Shown: one piece after another, positions 35,056-43,789 of the stretch
Layout of the letters: every line of letters starts with the position of its first letter
How positions within the stretch are numbered: position 1 is the stretch's first letter
Source: Candidatus Heimdallarchaeota archaeon
GTDB taxonomy: Archaea > Asgardarchaeota > Heimdallarchaeia > JABLTI01
Assembly (NCBI GenBank): GCA_019056785.1
Contig: DXJV01000029.1
Location: 1-59,614 of the forward strand
Length of the DNA stretch: 59,614 nucleotides
Reading direction: 5' to 3'
Program-made: the position numbers and the translations under genes
Notes under the pieces: model-generated
Database searches by the model: none
Seen by the model: only the letters and a program-made list of their open reading frames with translations
What the model was told of the DNA's origin: nothing

Positions 35056-36312
35056 TTAGATGTTTTCCGGGCTGGTAATATATCCCGTAATTGCAGAGGC
35101 CGTTACTGTTTCAGGGCTGCAGAGATAAGTCATCCCCGACCCTTGCTTTCCTTTGAAATTCCTATTTCCGGTCGAGACTTGGACCTCGCCTTTGCCTGTC
35201 ATGCCAATTTGTCCACTTGCGCAACCAGCACAGCCCGGATTGCTAACAACAGTCCTTGCCTCAAATAGAACTTGCAAATCGCCGTTTTTAATGAGATCAC
35301 CGAGAACTCTTCGTGTTGCCGGGACGATTTTCATGACCGTATCTTTAGCTACTTCTATGCCTTTCAGCATATCGACTGCAACTTTGATGTCTTCATATCG
35401 ACCATTTGTGCAACTGCCAAGAAAGGCAGAATCAACATGAATTTTTTCTTTCTCTAATGAAGCCACCTCAACAACATTATCCGGTTTATATGGTTTTGCA
35501 ATGAGCGGTCGTAGGTCGCTAATGTCAACCACCACTTCTTCCACATACTTGGCATCTTCATCAGCAAAATAAGGAGTAAAGTCACTTTTTGCCCTTGCCT
35601 TGCTATAAGAAATTATTTCTTCGTTTGGAGGGATGAAACCAATAATTCCTCCCATCTCAGTCACCATCGACGCAAGAGTGATTCGTCCGGCAAAGGAGAG
35701 CTTCTCAATTGCTTTCCCCTCAAATTCAATCGCTTTGCCTAAAGCACCTTTTGAGGTCAACTTTCGGATGATTGCCAGAGTAAGGTCCTTTGCTGAACAA
35801 GGCGGTTGCAATTCGCCTTCAATAATTACCTTCATTGTTGGTGGAACTTCAAACCAGGTCTTCCCTGCTTTCATTCCAAAAGCAATGTCTTGATCTCCCA
35901 TTCCTTGCCCGAAAGCACCAATGCACCCCATAATGTTCAAATGGCTGTCTGTACCAACCACCGTTGCACCTGGAACGCAGTAACCTTCTTCAATAAGAAT
36001 ATGAGAACCAATACCCCACTCAGAATCGAAGACACGAATGCCCTCTTCTCTTGCAAAATCTCGGATAATCTGTTGATTTTCTGCATACCCTACATTCTTT
36101 GCCGGTACAACAGTATCAAAAGTGAAAACTGTTTTAGCCTTATTTTCAAGTTTCTCCTCATTTGGATAGTACTTCCGAAGGTTAGCAATAACATTTGCTC
36201 CTCCAAAGTCACGAGCACTTCGCACATCTAAATCTAACCAGATAATTTTACCGGGTTTAATGTCATCTTTTGAGTGCGCTGCGAAAATTTTCTCAATAAT
36301 TGTTTGTCCCAT
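35056..36312 (-). CDS. leuC: Aconitase-family dehydratase large subunit (3-isopropylmalate/homoaconitate type)
   Basis: The 418-residue large subunit carries the 4Fe-4S cluster. Its three Cys ligands appear as the one in GSCTNGRYED and the two in NPGCAGCASGQIG. TIIEKIFAAHS, GTDSHLNIMGCIGAFGQGMGDQD and the C-terminal TVTASAITGYITSP are family marks. Length is normal for the two-subunit class. The promoter region upstream has an imperfect inverted repeat around a TATA-like sequence. The substrate is unresolved for the same reason as in the small subunit. Confidence 0.9.
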   Translation of the reverse strand: MGQTIIEKIFAAHSKDDIKPGKIIWLDLDVRSARDFGGANVIANLRKYYPNEEKLENKAKTVFTFDTVVPAKNVGYAENQQIIRDFAREEGIRVFDSEWGIGSHILIEEGYCVPGATVVGTDSHLNIMGCIGAFGQGMGDQDIAFGMKAGKTWFEVPPTMKVIIEGELQPPCSAKDLTLAIIRKLTSKGALGKAIEFEGKAIEKLSFAGRITLASMVTEMGGIIGFIPPNEEIISYSKARAKSDFTPYFADEDAKYVEEVVVDISDLRPLIAKPYKPDNVVEVASLEKEKIHVDSAFLGSCTNGRYEDIKVAVDMLKGIEVAKDTVMKIVPATRRVLGDLIKNGDLQVLFEARTVVSNPGCAGCASGQIGMTGKGEVQVSTGNRNFKGKQGSGMTYLCSPETVTASAITGYITSPENI

Positions 36313-36341
36313 TTATCTTGCATCCTTTCAAACGATTTTAC

Positions 36342-36391
36342 ATGAAAGCTTAGCTCTTTTTTTACTTGTAATAACTATTTAAGCTTTTCAT
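36342..36391 (-). promoter_or_regulatory. Inverted repeat at the promoter of the dehydratase operon
   Basis: ATGAAAGCTTA (36342-36352) and TAAGCTTTTCAT (36380-36391) are inverted copies with one extra base. On the minus strand the right arm overlaps a TATA-like CTTAAATAG and the left arm lies near the expected start of transcription. This is a plausible operator for leucine- or 2-oxoacid-responsive control; the regulator is unknown. Confidence 0.35.
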
Positions 36392-36600
36392 CGAATAGTG
36401 TTAATGAATGCCTTTTTAAGATAAGCATGAAAATTCATTTAAATAAAAAGCATTAAATTTCGTGCAAAAGGAAAGCTAGAAGCAAATTTCAGAGAGAATA
36501 ACGACTTTAAATAGAGAAAAGCTTTACGAACTTTAACTGAATGGCAAAGCGATAAAACGGCTGCTATCTCCCCCTCAAAAATATGAAGAAGTGATGTTTT

Positions 36601-37695
36601 ATGAGCAAGCAAAAAAGAGACCCATATGAAGTTCTCGGCGTGTCCAGAAATGCCACTGCAGATGAAATTAAAAAGGCTTACCGGAAACTTGCTCGAAAAT
36701 ATCATCCCGATGCAAATCCCGGCGATAATCAAGCGGCAGAACGCTTCAAGGAAGTTTCAGAAGCTTATTCCATTTTAAGTGACCCCGACCAAAGAGCTGC
36801 CTACGATAATTTGGGTTGGGCGGGTTTAGGAGCAACTGCTGGGGGAACAGGCGGGGATCCCTTTGCAGGATTTGGTTTTGGCGATATTTTTGGAAGCATT
36901 TTCAGTGATTTCTTTGGCGAAAGAAGAGGTTTTCGAAGAGAAGCAACGGGAAAACACATTCGTATATCTTTGGAATTGACTTTTGAAGAAGCAGCCAGTG
37001 GTGTAAAAAAGAAGATCACAGTAAAAAAGCATGAAACATGTTCGCGTTGTAATGGCTCGCGAGCAGAACCGGGTACTAGCCCGAGAAGATGTAGTGTTTG
37101 TGGTGGCTCGGGCGTAGAAGAGATCCGGCAACGAACACCATTTGGTATTATGATTAATCAAACGATTTGCAATGCCTGTAACGGGACAGGGGAGATGGTG
37201 GACCACCCTTGCACTCTTTGTAAGGGAACAGGCTTAGAAGAGAAAACAAAGAAAATTACTGTTGATATCCCTGCAGGAATAGATGACGGGCAAAAAGTAA
37301 TCATCCGTGGTGAAGGCGAACCCGGGCCACATGGCGTCCCGCCTGGAAATCTCTATATCATTATCCGTTTGAAACCCCACAAATACTTCCATCGCGAAGG
37401 TAATGAATTAATCTATGAACACACAATCAATATTGCGCAAGCAGCATTAGGCGATACCATTTATGTCCCGACATTAGTTAAAGGAGAAAAAGCCAAAGTG
37501 AAAATCCCTCCGGGAACAGAAATGAATACTATTTTCAGACTTAAAAACAAAGGCTTTCCTAATGTGAATGGTTATGGAAGGGGAGATATGCACGTTATTA
37601 TTAGAATTTCCACACCAAAGAAGCTTACACCTCGAGAGAAAGAGCTCTTAACAGAATTGAAAGAAATCTGGGCAGCAAAAAAAGATGGTTCCTAA
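36601..37695 (+). CDS. dnaJ: Type A DnaJ (Hsp40) co-chaperone
   Basis: The 364-residue protein has the full type A layout: J domain with HPD near 35-37 ([10 protein letters not shown]), a Gly/Phe-rich linker ([18 protein letters not shown]), four CxxCxGxG-type zinc repeats ([32 protein letters not shown]) and the C-terminal substrate domains. The first repeat reads SR where SG is usual. DnaJ stimulates DnaK and binds unfolded proteins; no dnaK or grpE is in this window. A TATA-like TTTAAATAG lies near 36504, and the ATG follows GAAGTGATG. Confidence 0.95.
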   Translation: MSKQKRDPYEVLGVSRNATADEIKKAYRKLARKYHPDANPGDNQAAERFKEVSEAYSILSDPDQRAAYDNLGWAGLGATAGGTGGDPFAGFGFGDIFGSIFSDFFGERRGFRREATGKHIRISLELTFEEAASGVKKKITVKKHETCSRCNGSRAEPGTSPRRCSVCGGSGVEEIRQRTPFGIMINQTICNACNGTGEMVDHPCTLCKGTGLEEKTKKITVDIPAGIDDGQKVIIRGEGEPGPHGVPPGNLYIIIRLKPHKYFHREGNELIYEHTINIAQAALGDTIYVPTLVKGEKAKVKIPPGTEMNTIFRLKNKGFPNVNGYGRGDMHVIIRISTPKKLTPREKELLTELKEIWAAKKDGS

Positions 37696-37847
37696 GTAAA
37701 AAAAAAGTGAGACTAAGAAAAAAACGAGAGTAAATTGTTGTTTTTAAAAGAAAAGATTTATTAGCTTTAAGAGGCAAACAAACAATCTAATTATAAATTT
37801 AAAAAGAATATTTCGGATATATATGATAAAAGAAAGGTTGCATAAAA

Positions 37848-39050
37848 GTGGAAAATTTAGTTATTAGCCATAATCGAGATGTTGTTCCTTCCAAATTGCC
37901 TGTCGAGATTGTTGAACGAAAAGGGCAAGGACATCCTGACTTTCTCTGTGATAAGGCAGCAGAAGAGTTAAGCATCGCGATAAGTAAATGGTATATTGAA
38001 AGATATGGGCGGATCCTCCATCATAATGTAGATAAAGCTGTATTAGCCGGCGGACAATCTGTAACGAAAATTGGAGGTGGGGAAGTACTCGAACCAATTT
38101 ACCTCTTACTTGTTGGACGAGCTGTTGGAGTGAATGCTCAAATAAATGGGCAATTCTTACCAATTGGCAAGTTAGTTATTGAGACCACCAAAAATTGGTT
38201 GCATAAAGACCTCCCTCATTTAAATATTGAACATGACATCATTATTGATTATAAAATCCGCTCAGGGAGTACTGACCTAGTTGGTAATTTCGAAGAAAAC
38301 ATTGAAATCCCACGAGCAAATGATACATCTATCGGGATTGGTTTTGCTCCTTTTTCACCGTTAGAAGAATTGACCTATAAAACTGAACGATTATTAAATG
38401 ACCTTGAAATAAAGAAAAAGCACCCCGCAATTGGTGAAGACATAAAAGTCATGGGCGTCCGGAAGAAGGACAAGATAGACTTGACAATTGCTTGTGCAAT
38501 GATCAGTACAGAATTAGTCGATATTGATCATTACTTTACAACAAAAGAAGAAGTAAAAGAATTAACCCTGGATTTGGCTGCAGACATCTGGGGAGGAGAA
38601 ATAAACATTGATGTTAATGTAGCAGATGTTCCTGGAAATGAAGATTGTTTGTACTTGACAGTAACTGGCACATCAGCAGAGCAAGGAGACGACGGACAAG
38701 TTGGCCGGGGAAATCGGGTAAATGGATTAATAACACCTTATCGACCAATGACCCTCGAAGCAGCAGCCGGAAAAAATCCCGTAAGCCATGTAGGAAAAAC
38801 TTACAATATTGCTGCTAGAAAGATTTGTGAGCAAGTTGTGAAAGAGCTTAGCGTCGAAAATGTCGATTGTTACTTAGTAAGCAAAATAGGTGTGGAAATT
38901 ACAAAACCATACGTTATAGAACTGGCTCTCGTTGGTGGTAAAGTTGACAGTAAGACCAAACGAAACCTCGAGGAGATCGTTCAAGAACAATTGAATCAAA
39001 TGCCAAATATCTGGCGAGGGTTTATTAACCGCTCTTATGAACTCTACTAG
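37848..39050 (+). CDS. mat: S-adenosylmethionine synthetase, archaeal type
   Basis: The 400-residue enzyme makes AdoMet from ATP and Met and belongs to the archaeal MAT family (COG1812), which differs strongly from bacterial Met[54 protein letters not shown] and [12 protein letters not shown] are visible. GTG at 37848 is the start. It converges on the following gene with nine bases between stops. Confidence 0.95.
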   Translation: MENLVISHNRDVVPSKLPVEIVERKGQGHPDFLCDKAAEELSIAISKWYIERYGRILHHNVDKAVLAGGQSVTKIGGGEVLEPIYLLLVGRAVGVNAQINGQFLPIGKLVIETTKNWLHKDLPHLNIEHDIIIDYKIRSGSTDLVGNFEENIEIPRANDTSIGIGFAPFSPLEELTYKTERLLNDLEIKKKHPAIGEDIKVMGVRKKDKIDLTIACAMISTELVDIDHYFTTKEEVKELTLDLAADIWGGEINIDVNVADVPGNEDCLYLTVTGTSAEQGDDGQVGRGNRVNGLITPYRPMTLEAAAGKNPVSHVGKTYNIAARKICEQVVKELSVENVDCYLVSKIGVEITKPYVIELALVGGKVDSKTKRNLEEIVQEQLNQMPNIWRGFINRSYELY

Positions 39051-39059
39051 AGTAAAACT

Positions 39060-40646
39060 TTAACTAATCTTTAGTTTCGGCAGAGGAATGAGATAGATTA
39101 TTCTCTCTCCTTTTAACCCCCCGAAAGTTAATTCAAGATTGCTAAGCTTCACAGTGCCTTTTCGCTTTGCAAGAACCGGTTGGGTAAAAAGAAGCTCCTC
39201 TCCCGGAGCCAACATTTTTTTCCGAAGATGTCTTTTCACTCCAATGGATTCTAAAGCATCTCTGGGTTTCCATGAGAGTTCCTTTATTTGAAAGGATGGC
39301 AAAGCAACATCCGACCTGTTGAAAATTTTGATGACAAGATCGCCTGCTGTTCCAAAAGAGGTGAGAGTATATTGAACTACGACACTAATACTCTTTTTAA
39401 TGAGCGACTCGAGACAACCATGCCAGAATTTTTGAAGTGAGACAGGGAGTTTTGCCACCTCTTTTAGTCGCATGAATAGTTTTTTAGCGGTTTTTACTTT
39501 ATACTCCAAAATGGCTTGCAGAAAATCAATCACAAGCTTTGTTTGGCCATTTTGTTTAATGCAATATTTGATCTCTTTTCGAGCAGGTAAGGCAGACAAA
39601 CTTTTTTCTTTGCTTTCATTCTCCTTGACTCGACTTGAATAAACATGCAGAATGACAGTTAGTGTTAGCAACAAAGGAACTTGTTTACACGCCTTCCGAG
39701 CAAGAAGAGCTAGACAATAATTTAATGTTGCAGAGCTAAACCGAGCAAAACTATCTACTTCTTCAAAGAGAGAATGATAAAATGACTCGAGAAGCTCTTC
39801 TTCTAACTCCACAGTTAGAAACGAAAGAGGAAAGTCGTTAGTAAGAACGGTGGCAGAAATTAATTTACAATAATCGAACAAATTACTTATTTCTTTTTGT
39901 TTATAACGTTCTTCTCTGTCAAAATGACCCACGGACCATTTGTTTCTTTTAGCTAAGTTCAAAATCAGCTCTTGAGAATGACGGTCCTTCAAAAACAGCA
40001 TGGAAGCCAAAAAGCTAAATTTCCTTGCTAGGGGTGTTTTTTTAAGAATATTTTCGAAAAAAATGTCAAAGGCTTTAATAGTTAATATTTCTGTTTTTTC
40101 TTCTAAGGCCGAGAAATCTATGGGCAGCTGCCAAAAGTCACTTTTAGCCTCCAAGAGGGTTAGAATATTCTCGGAAAGCGGCATGGCTTTAGAATTAAGA
40201 GTTATTATTGGCCGTGATGAAAGTTTATAGTTCGTTATTTTCTCTATTTCAACAATGATTTTTGCAAATTGTTCATCCAAAGCAACTGTTTGTTCTGAAA
40301 TTGTTGGCGAAGGCTTTAGCTTGGGATACCGTAATAGGCGAATTGTGGTCTTCTTGAGATGTTTTTTGATCTTTCCCAAGGCATCTTCAGAATAGCTGGT
40401 GTCTTTAATACAATAACCATCACGATTGAAATAGTACAGCCTCCCAAGAGAATCATAATCAGCGAAAACAATGTACGCTATTGGTTTGTATTTTGTGAGA
40501 ATTAGTTGAGGAACTGGTCCCCTATAGAAGGTTTTAACACCCTTGGCTTTTCGAACCTCAACATAGACCGGCTTTTTGGAATTATATTCATGTTTCGCAA
40601 ACTCATAAAGACGTTTTTTTACATCACGAGGCGGAGTAGAAGGCAT
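39060..40646 (-). CDS. Hypothetical protein with a C-terminal beta-sandwich domain
   Basis: I do not recognise this 528-residue protein. The first 95 residues form a small mixed domain (KPVYVEVRKAKGVKTFYRG, PIAYIVFADYDSLGRLYYF). Residues about 120-420 are helical. The last 105 or so residues look like an Ig-type beta sandwich, with GDLVIKIFNRSDVALPSFQIK, a LAPGEELLFTQPV stretch and KLSNLELTFGG; this pattern recalls the appendage-type or CARDB-type domains used for protein binding. No signal peptide or membrane segment is seen. Confidence 0.65.
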   Translation of the reverse strand: MPSTPPRDVKKRLYEFAKHEYNSKKPVYVEVRKAKGVKTFYRGPVPQLILTKYKPIAYIVFADYDSLGRLYYFNRDGYCIKDTSYSEDALGKIKKHLKKTTIRLLRYPKLKPSPTISEQTVALDEQFAKIIVEIEKITNYKLSSRPIITLNSKAMPLSENILTLLEAKSDFWQLPIDFSALEEKTEILTIKAFDIFFENILKKTPLARKFSFLASMLFLKDRHSQELILNLAKRNKWSVGHFDREERYKQKEISNLFDYCKLISATVLTNDFPLSFLTVELEEELLESFYHSLFEEVDSFARFSSATLNYCLALLARKACKQVPLLLTLTVILHVYSSRVKENESKEKSLSALPARKEIKYCIKQNGQTKLVIDFLQAILEYKVKTAKKLFMRLKEVAKLPVSLQKFWHGCLESLIKKSISVVVQYTLTSFGTAGDLVIKIFNRSDVALPSFQIKELSWKPRDALESIGVKRHLRKKMLAPGEELLFTQPVLAKRKGTVKLSNLELTFGGLKGERIIYLIPLPKLKIS

Positions 40647-40833
40647 TAGAAGTCCCTATGTTTTTTATTCGTAGTAGTTTATCTGGTAAAATCTGTTTTT
40701 AACTTTGTTGAAAAACTCCCCGGTAAAAAGCCAAAGGGAATAACTAAACGTTATTATTTAGGAAAGACTCAAAATATTGCTAGAAGACTATTATTATTCG
40801 TAAAAAAAGAAGAATATAGGTGTTGTTGGAAAA

Positions 40834-41826
40834 ATGACCTTTAATGAGATAAATGACGGTATTTGGAATGTTTATGGAGACCATGGCGAAGGGGGCGAGA
40901 GAAATGCTATTTATATCATAATGGATGAAAATATTGCCATAATTGACACAGGCCTCCGAGGGACAATCCAACACGAGGTCCTCGAATGCATTGAATATGC
41001 AAATCGCAAACCAAAAGAAGTGAAATACATCCTTTTGACTCGAGAGCATCACGATGCAATTGGAGGGGCGCGTCAATTATTAGATTACTTCCCAAAGGCC
41101 GAATTGGTTTGTCATAAAGCTGCAGAGGAAACACTTCGCAAACCCTATCTCTATCTCCCAGAAAAGCATTTCGAGCCGAATAAGAAAGGCGGGAGATTTA
41201 CCTTCCAACCCTGGGAACGCCTCTCCGGGATTAAACCTCATGCTGTTTTTGAAGACGGCGATAAATTCCCACTCGGAAAAACAACCCTGTATGTTGTTGC
41301 TTATCCTGGATTCAGTCAAGGGCATGCAATGTTTTTCAGCTCGAAACAGAAGGCGATTTTCACCGGTGCAGAACTCTATATTTATCCGATGCGCTTTAGT
41401 AACTATCTGATCGATAAAACTGGAAGCGCAGCAGAACGAGAAAAAGCATTGGAATTTATTTCGCGAGCGAAAATTGATATGATTTGTCCTGCCTACGATG
41501 GAGCGTATATTGGAAGTCAGGCTAAAGAATTAATTAAACAAGCTCTTGCTGCACATAAGAATTTTGAAGAAACGATTTTAATTACTCTAACTACTAGAGG
41601 AGCATGCACTTTTGACGAGATACGGGATGAAGTCTATCTAAGTTTGGGAATTGAATGGTATAAACCTTGGAAAGATCTCGTGGACGATTTAACTTTAAAA
41701 GCCCATTTGAAACAATTAGAAGAGGAAGACAAGATCTTTCGTTCTTCCAAAACGAGACGGAAAGAACCGCTCTGGGAAATCCATGAGGAACATAAAATCG
41801 ATCCAGAAAAAACGCTCTATTATTAA
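40834..41826 (+). CDS. Metallo-beta-lactamase-fold protein with lost metal ligands
   Basis: The 330-residue protein has an N-terminal metallo-beta-lactamase fold (NAIYIIMDENIAIIDTGL, EVKYILLT, then the helix GARQLLDYFP). The metal motif THxHxDHxGG reads TREHHDAIGG (about 69-78): the first His is Arg and the last is Ala. The later His of PGH is Phe (YPGFSQGH), the bridging Asp after FTG is Ala (FTGAELY), and the last His is Tyr (CPAYDGAY). Only one His and one Asp remain of seven, so this is probably a non-catalytic member. The C-terminal 90 residues are helical and may form a winged helix. It converges with the COG2229-like GTPase gene. Confidence 0.85.
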   Translation: MTFNEINDGIWNVYGDHGEGGERNAIYIIMDENIAIIDTGLRGTIQHEVLECIEYANRKPKEVKYILLTREHHDAIGGARQLLDYFPKAELVCHKAAEETLRKPYLYLPEKHFEPNKKGGRFTFQPWERLSGIKPHAVFEDGDKFPLGKTTLYVVAYPGFSQGHAMFFSSKQKAIFTGAELYIYPMRFSNYLIDKTGSAAEREKALEFISRAKIDMICPAYDGAYIGSQAKELIKQALAAHKNFEETILITLTTRGACTFDEIRDEVYLSLGIEWYKPWKDLVDDLTLKAHLKQLEEEDKIFRSSKTRRKEPLWEIHEEHKIDPEKTLYY

Positions 41827-41850
41827 TTGATTGAACTCTTGGTACAAAAA

Positions 41851-41892
41851 GAAAGACCATAGGAGGATGCCAATCTCTTTCCTCCTTCTTTC
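41851..41892. terminator. Bidirectional terminator hairpin
   Basis: GAAAGA (41851-41856) and AGGAGGA (41861-41867) on the left pair with TCCTCCT (41880-41886) and TCTTTC (41887-41892) on the right, making 13 base pairs with a four-base bulge. It lies between two convergent genes, with a T-rich stretch after it on both strands. A shared terminator is the simplest reading. Confidence 0.55.
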
Positions 41893-41901
41893 AAGTTTTT
41901 C

Positions 41902-42414
41902 TTATTGAGATTTTTTAATTTGCTTTAAAATTTCTACAAGAGAAGTTCTTGTGCCGTCACCACGGAGTGCCGATGTGCCGATAACTTTGCCTTTAAAACC
42001 AAGCATTTGTTTTATCTTCTCAGGTGGAAGTGCGCCTGGTTTGTCTTGTTTATTCGCACAAATAATTAGTGGCACCCGGCCACAAACAGCTTTAATGCGT
42101 TTTGTAAGGGCTTCAACTTGCGAAAATGTGGAAGGGTCGGTGCTATCAATCACCATAATAATCCCCGAAGCCCCCCTTGCAACGCATTGTTGAACATCTT
42201 TGAAATGATCTTGTCCGGGCGTGCCAAAAATGTGAACATGAAAGTTTTCGATCATATCATGGGTGAAGTCCAAGCCAACAGTTGTACCATTCACAGCAAC
42301 ATTTATGGGTTTTGTACCAAATTTTTGGACGAATTCAGATTTACCTGCATTATAAGGGCCTGTTACAACAATTTTAATGTCTTGTTCTGGACTATGGGGT
42401 TCCATATTTTCCAC
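41902..42414 (-). CDS. COG2229-like small GTPase
   Basis: The 170-residue GTPase has G1 GPYNAGKSEFV (19-29), switch I with TTVGLDF, G3 GTPGQDHF, G4 NKQD and G5 TSALRGDG. The GPxNAGK and GTPGQ forms and overall length match the archaeal/bacterial COG2229 family, related to MglA and Arf/SRbeta. No lipidation motif is present. It diverges from the longin-Arf-7TM operon, with 308 bases between the starts, and could act in the same process. Confidence 0.9.
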   Translation of the reverse strand: MENMEPHSPEQDIKIVVTGPYNAGKSEFVQKFGTKPINVAVNGTTVGLDFTHDMIENFHVHIFGTPGQDHFKDVQQCVARGASGIIMVIDSTDPSTFSQVEALTKRIKAVCGRVPLIICANKQDKPGALPPEKIKQMLGFKGKVIGTSALRGDGTRTSLVEILKQIKKSQ

Positions 42415-42469
42415 CGACTAATACTACTTTCTTTAGCATTAAAAGATTAAATATTATCGAAATAATATG

Positions 42470-42545
42470 TAAGGCTAGGCTTGGGGCAGCATGAAAAATA
42501 GTAGAAACAGCTCACCTAGTAGGGAAGCCAAAAAAGGGGGGTTAG
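42470..42545. other. GC-rich patch in a divergent intergenic region
   Basis: The gap between the divergent GTPase and longin genes has a short region richer in G and C than its surroundings. CTAGG (42475-42479) can pair with CCTAG (42515-42519), or GGCTT (42478-42482) with AAGCC (42525-42529), but not both. No frame is convincing. It might be a small RNA or a regulatory leader; nothing identifies it. The rest of the gap is AT-rich, with a TATA-like sequence near 42666 for the longin gene. Confidence 0.25.
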
Positions 42546-42722
42546 AAAAAATTAACATTTACAAGGGGATTTTAAAAAAAATCATTGTAAAATTTCAGCA
42601 ATTTTCAAGAAAAAATTTTTATCAACGATTTTGTCAAAACTATAATCTTTAAAAATAATGATTTTCTAGATATATTACAAATTCATAAGAATTGAAAAAG
42701 GAAATTAATGATGTGATTAAAA

Positions 42723-43220
42723 ATGAAACCTGTTAGTTTGTGTCTTGTACAGATGGGCACAAAGGGATTGGAATTGGTTAAAGTTTATCCTAATGTTCTT
42801 CCTGAAGAAATTCTTAATCAAATTGTTGTTAAAAGCATGCCATTTAATGCAAAAAACGGTGATTTTGCTTCAAGCACTATTGGAGATGCAGTCTTTTCAG
42901 GGTATATTTTTTCTGTACCATCTGAAAATGAACGAGACAATATTGCCTCACTTGTTGCGGTTTATAACAATATGAATTATGATTCGAATGCATTACGGAA
43001 AGTTTTTGCATTTACTATTGCAGAACTCAAGAAGAATAATGTGGCTGATATTGAAACATTAACAAAGATATTACCAAACCTTTACAATGGATTGGTAAAC
43101 GGTCGCTTAAAGATCAAAATAAGCTCTGTAATAACCCTCGAATTTGACATGCAATATAAAGATGAGAAAGATGTAGATTTGGAATCATTGAATGGTTTTG
43201 GGAAAGATCTTTGGAAATAA
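42723..43220 (+). CDS. Longin-like protein, first gene of an Arf/7TM operon
   Basis: The 165-residue protein reads as an alpha/beta fold like a longin: strand CLVQMGTKGLELVKVYP, a GDFASSTIGDAVFSGYIFSVP region of strands, then a helix and a paired-strand region ending KIKISSVITLEFDMQY. The first ten residues (SLCLVQ, then GTKGLELVKVYP) recall Asgard longin/roadblock proteins described next to small GTPases. It starts 30 bases upstream of the Arf-like gene's start codon. Its likely role is to bind or regulate that GTPase. The fold is inferred from pattern only. Confidence 0.75.
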   Translation: MKPVSLCLVQMGTKGLELVKVYPNVLPEEILNQIVVKSMPFNAKNGDFASSTIGDAVFSGYIFSVPSENERDNIASLVAVYNNMNYDSNALRKVFAFTIAELKKNNVADIETLTKILPNLYNGLVNGRLKIKISSVITLEFDMQYKDEKDVDLESLNGFGKDLWK

Positions 43221-43250
43221 TAACATCAAGAGAAAGAAGGTAAAAAAAAG

Positions 43251-43781
43251 ATGTCTTTTTTAAAGCGATTGTTTCGACAACGTACCAAGCGAGTAACGAT
43301 AACCATTTGTGGTCTAGATAATGCCGGAAAGACAACCATTGTTCGATACCTAGTTGCTGGAGAATATAAATCCACAGTACCAACAATGGGAGTCAACAGA
43401 GAAGTCATTGATTTACCTAATTTACAAATGGATATTTTTGACTTAGGCGGACAGCTCGATTTTCGTGGCATTTGGCCTGAAATCAACGAAAAATCAGATG
43501 GACTCGTTTATGTTGTAGATGCATCTGATTATATTCGTCTTGACGAAAGCAAAGAAATTTTCTACAACATTATTAACGCACAAATCAATCCTTTAATTCC
43601 TGTGCTTATTCTGTTAAATAAGTGCGATTTAGAGGAGCGTCTCAGCCGCATTGAATTCATTAATGCTTTTGACTTACCTTCTTTGGGGAATATTAAATGG
43701 GCTTGCTTTGTGACTTCAGCGATCACCGGAGAAGGAATTTATGATGCCTTTCGCTGGTTTATTGACGCTTTTCAGGAGTAA
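43251..43781 (+). CDS. Arf-like small GTPase
   Basis: The 176-residue protein has Arf-family marks: G1 GLDNAGKTT (about 21-29), switch I PTMGVN, G3 DLGGQLDFR, G4 NKCDL and G5 TSAITG. The N-terminus MSFLKRLFRQR is an amphipathic basic helix without the Gly-2 needed for myristoylation, so membrane contact may be by this helix. It lies between a longin-like gene (30 bases upstream) and a 7TM gene (8 bases downstream) and is surely cotranscribed with them. Eukaryotic Arf proteins recruit coat and tethering factors. Confidence 0.93.
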   Translation: MSFLKRLFRQRTKRVTITICGLDNAGKTTIVRYLVAGEYKSTVPTMGVNREVIDLPNLQMDIFDLGGQLDFRGIWPEINEKSDGLVYVVDASDYIRLDESKEIFYNIINAQINPLIPVLILLNKCDLEERLSRIEFINAFDLPSLGNIKWACFVTSAITGEGIYDAFRWFIDAFQE

Positions 43782-43789
43782 GATGAATT

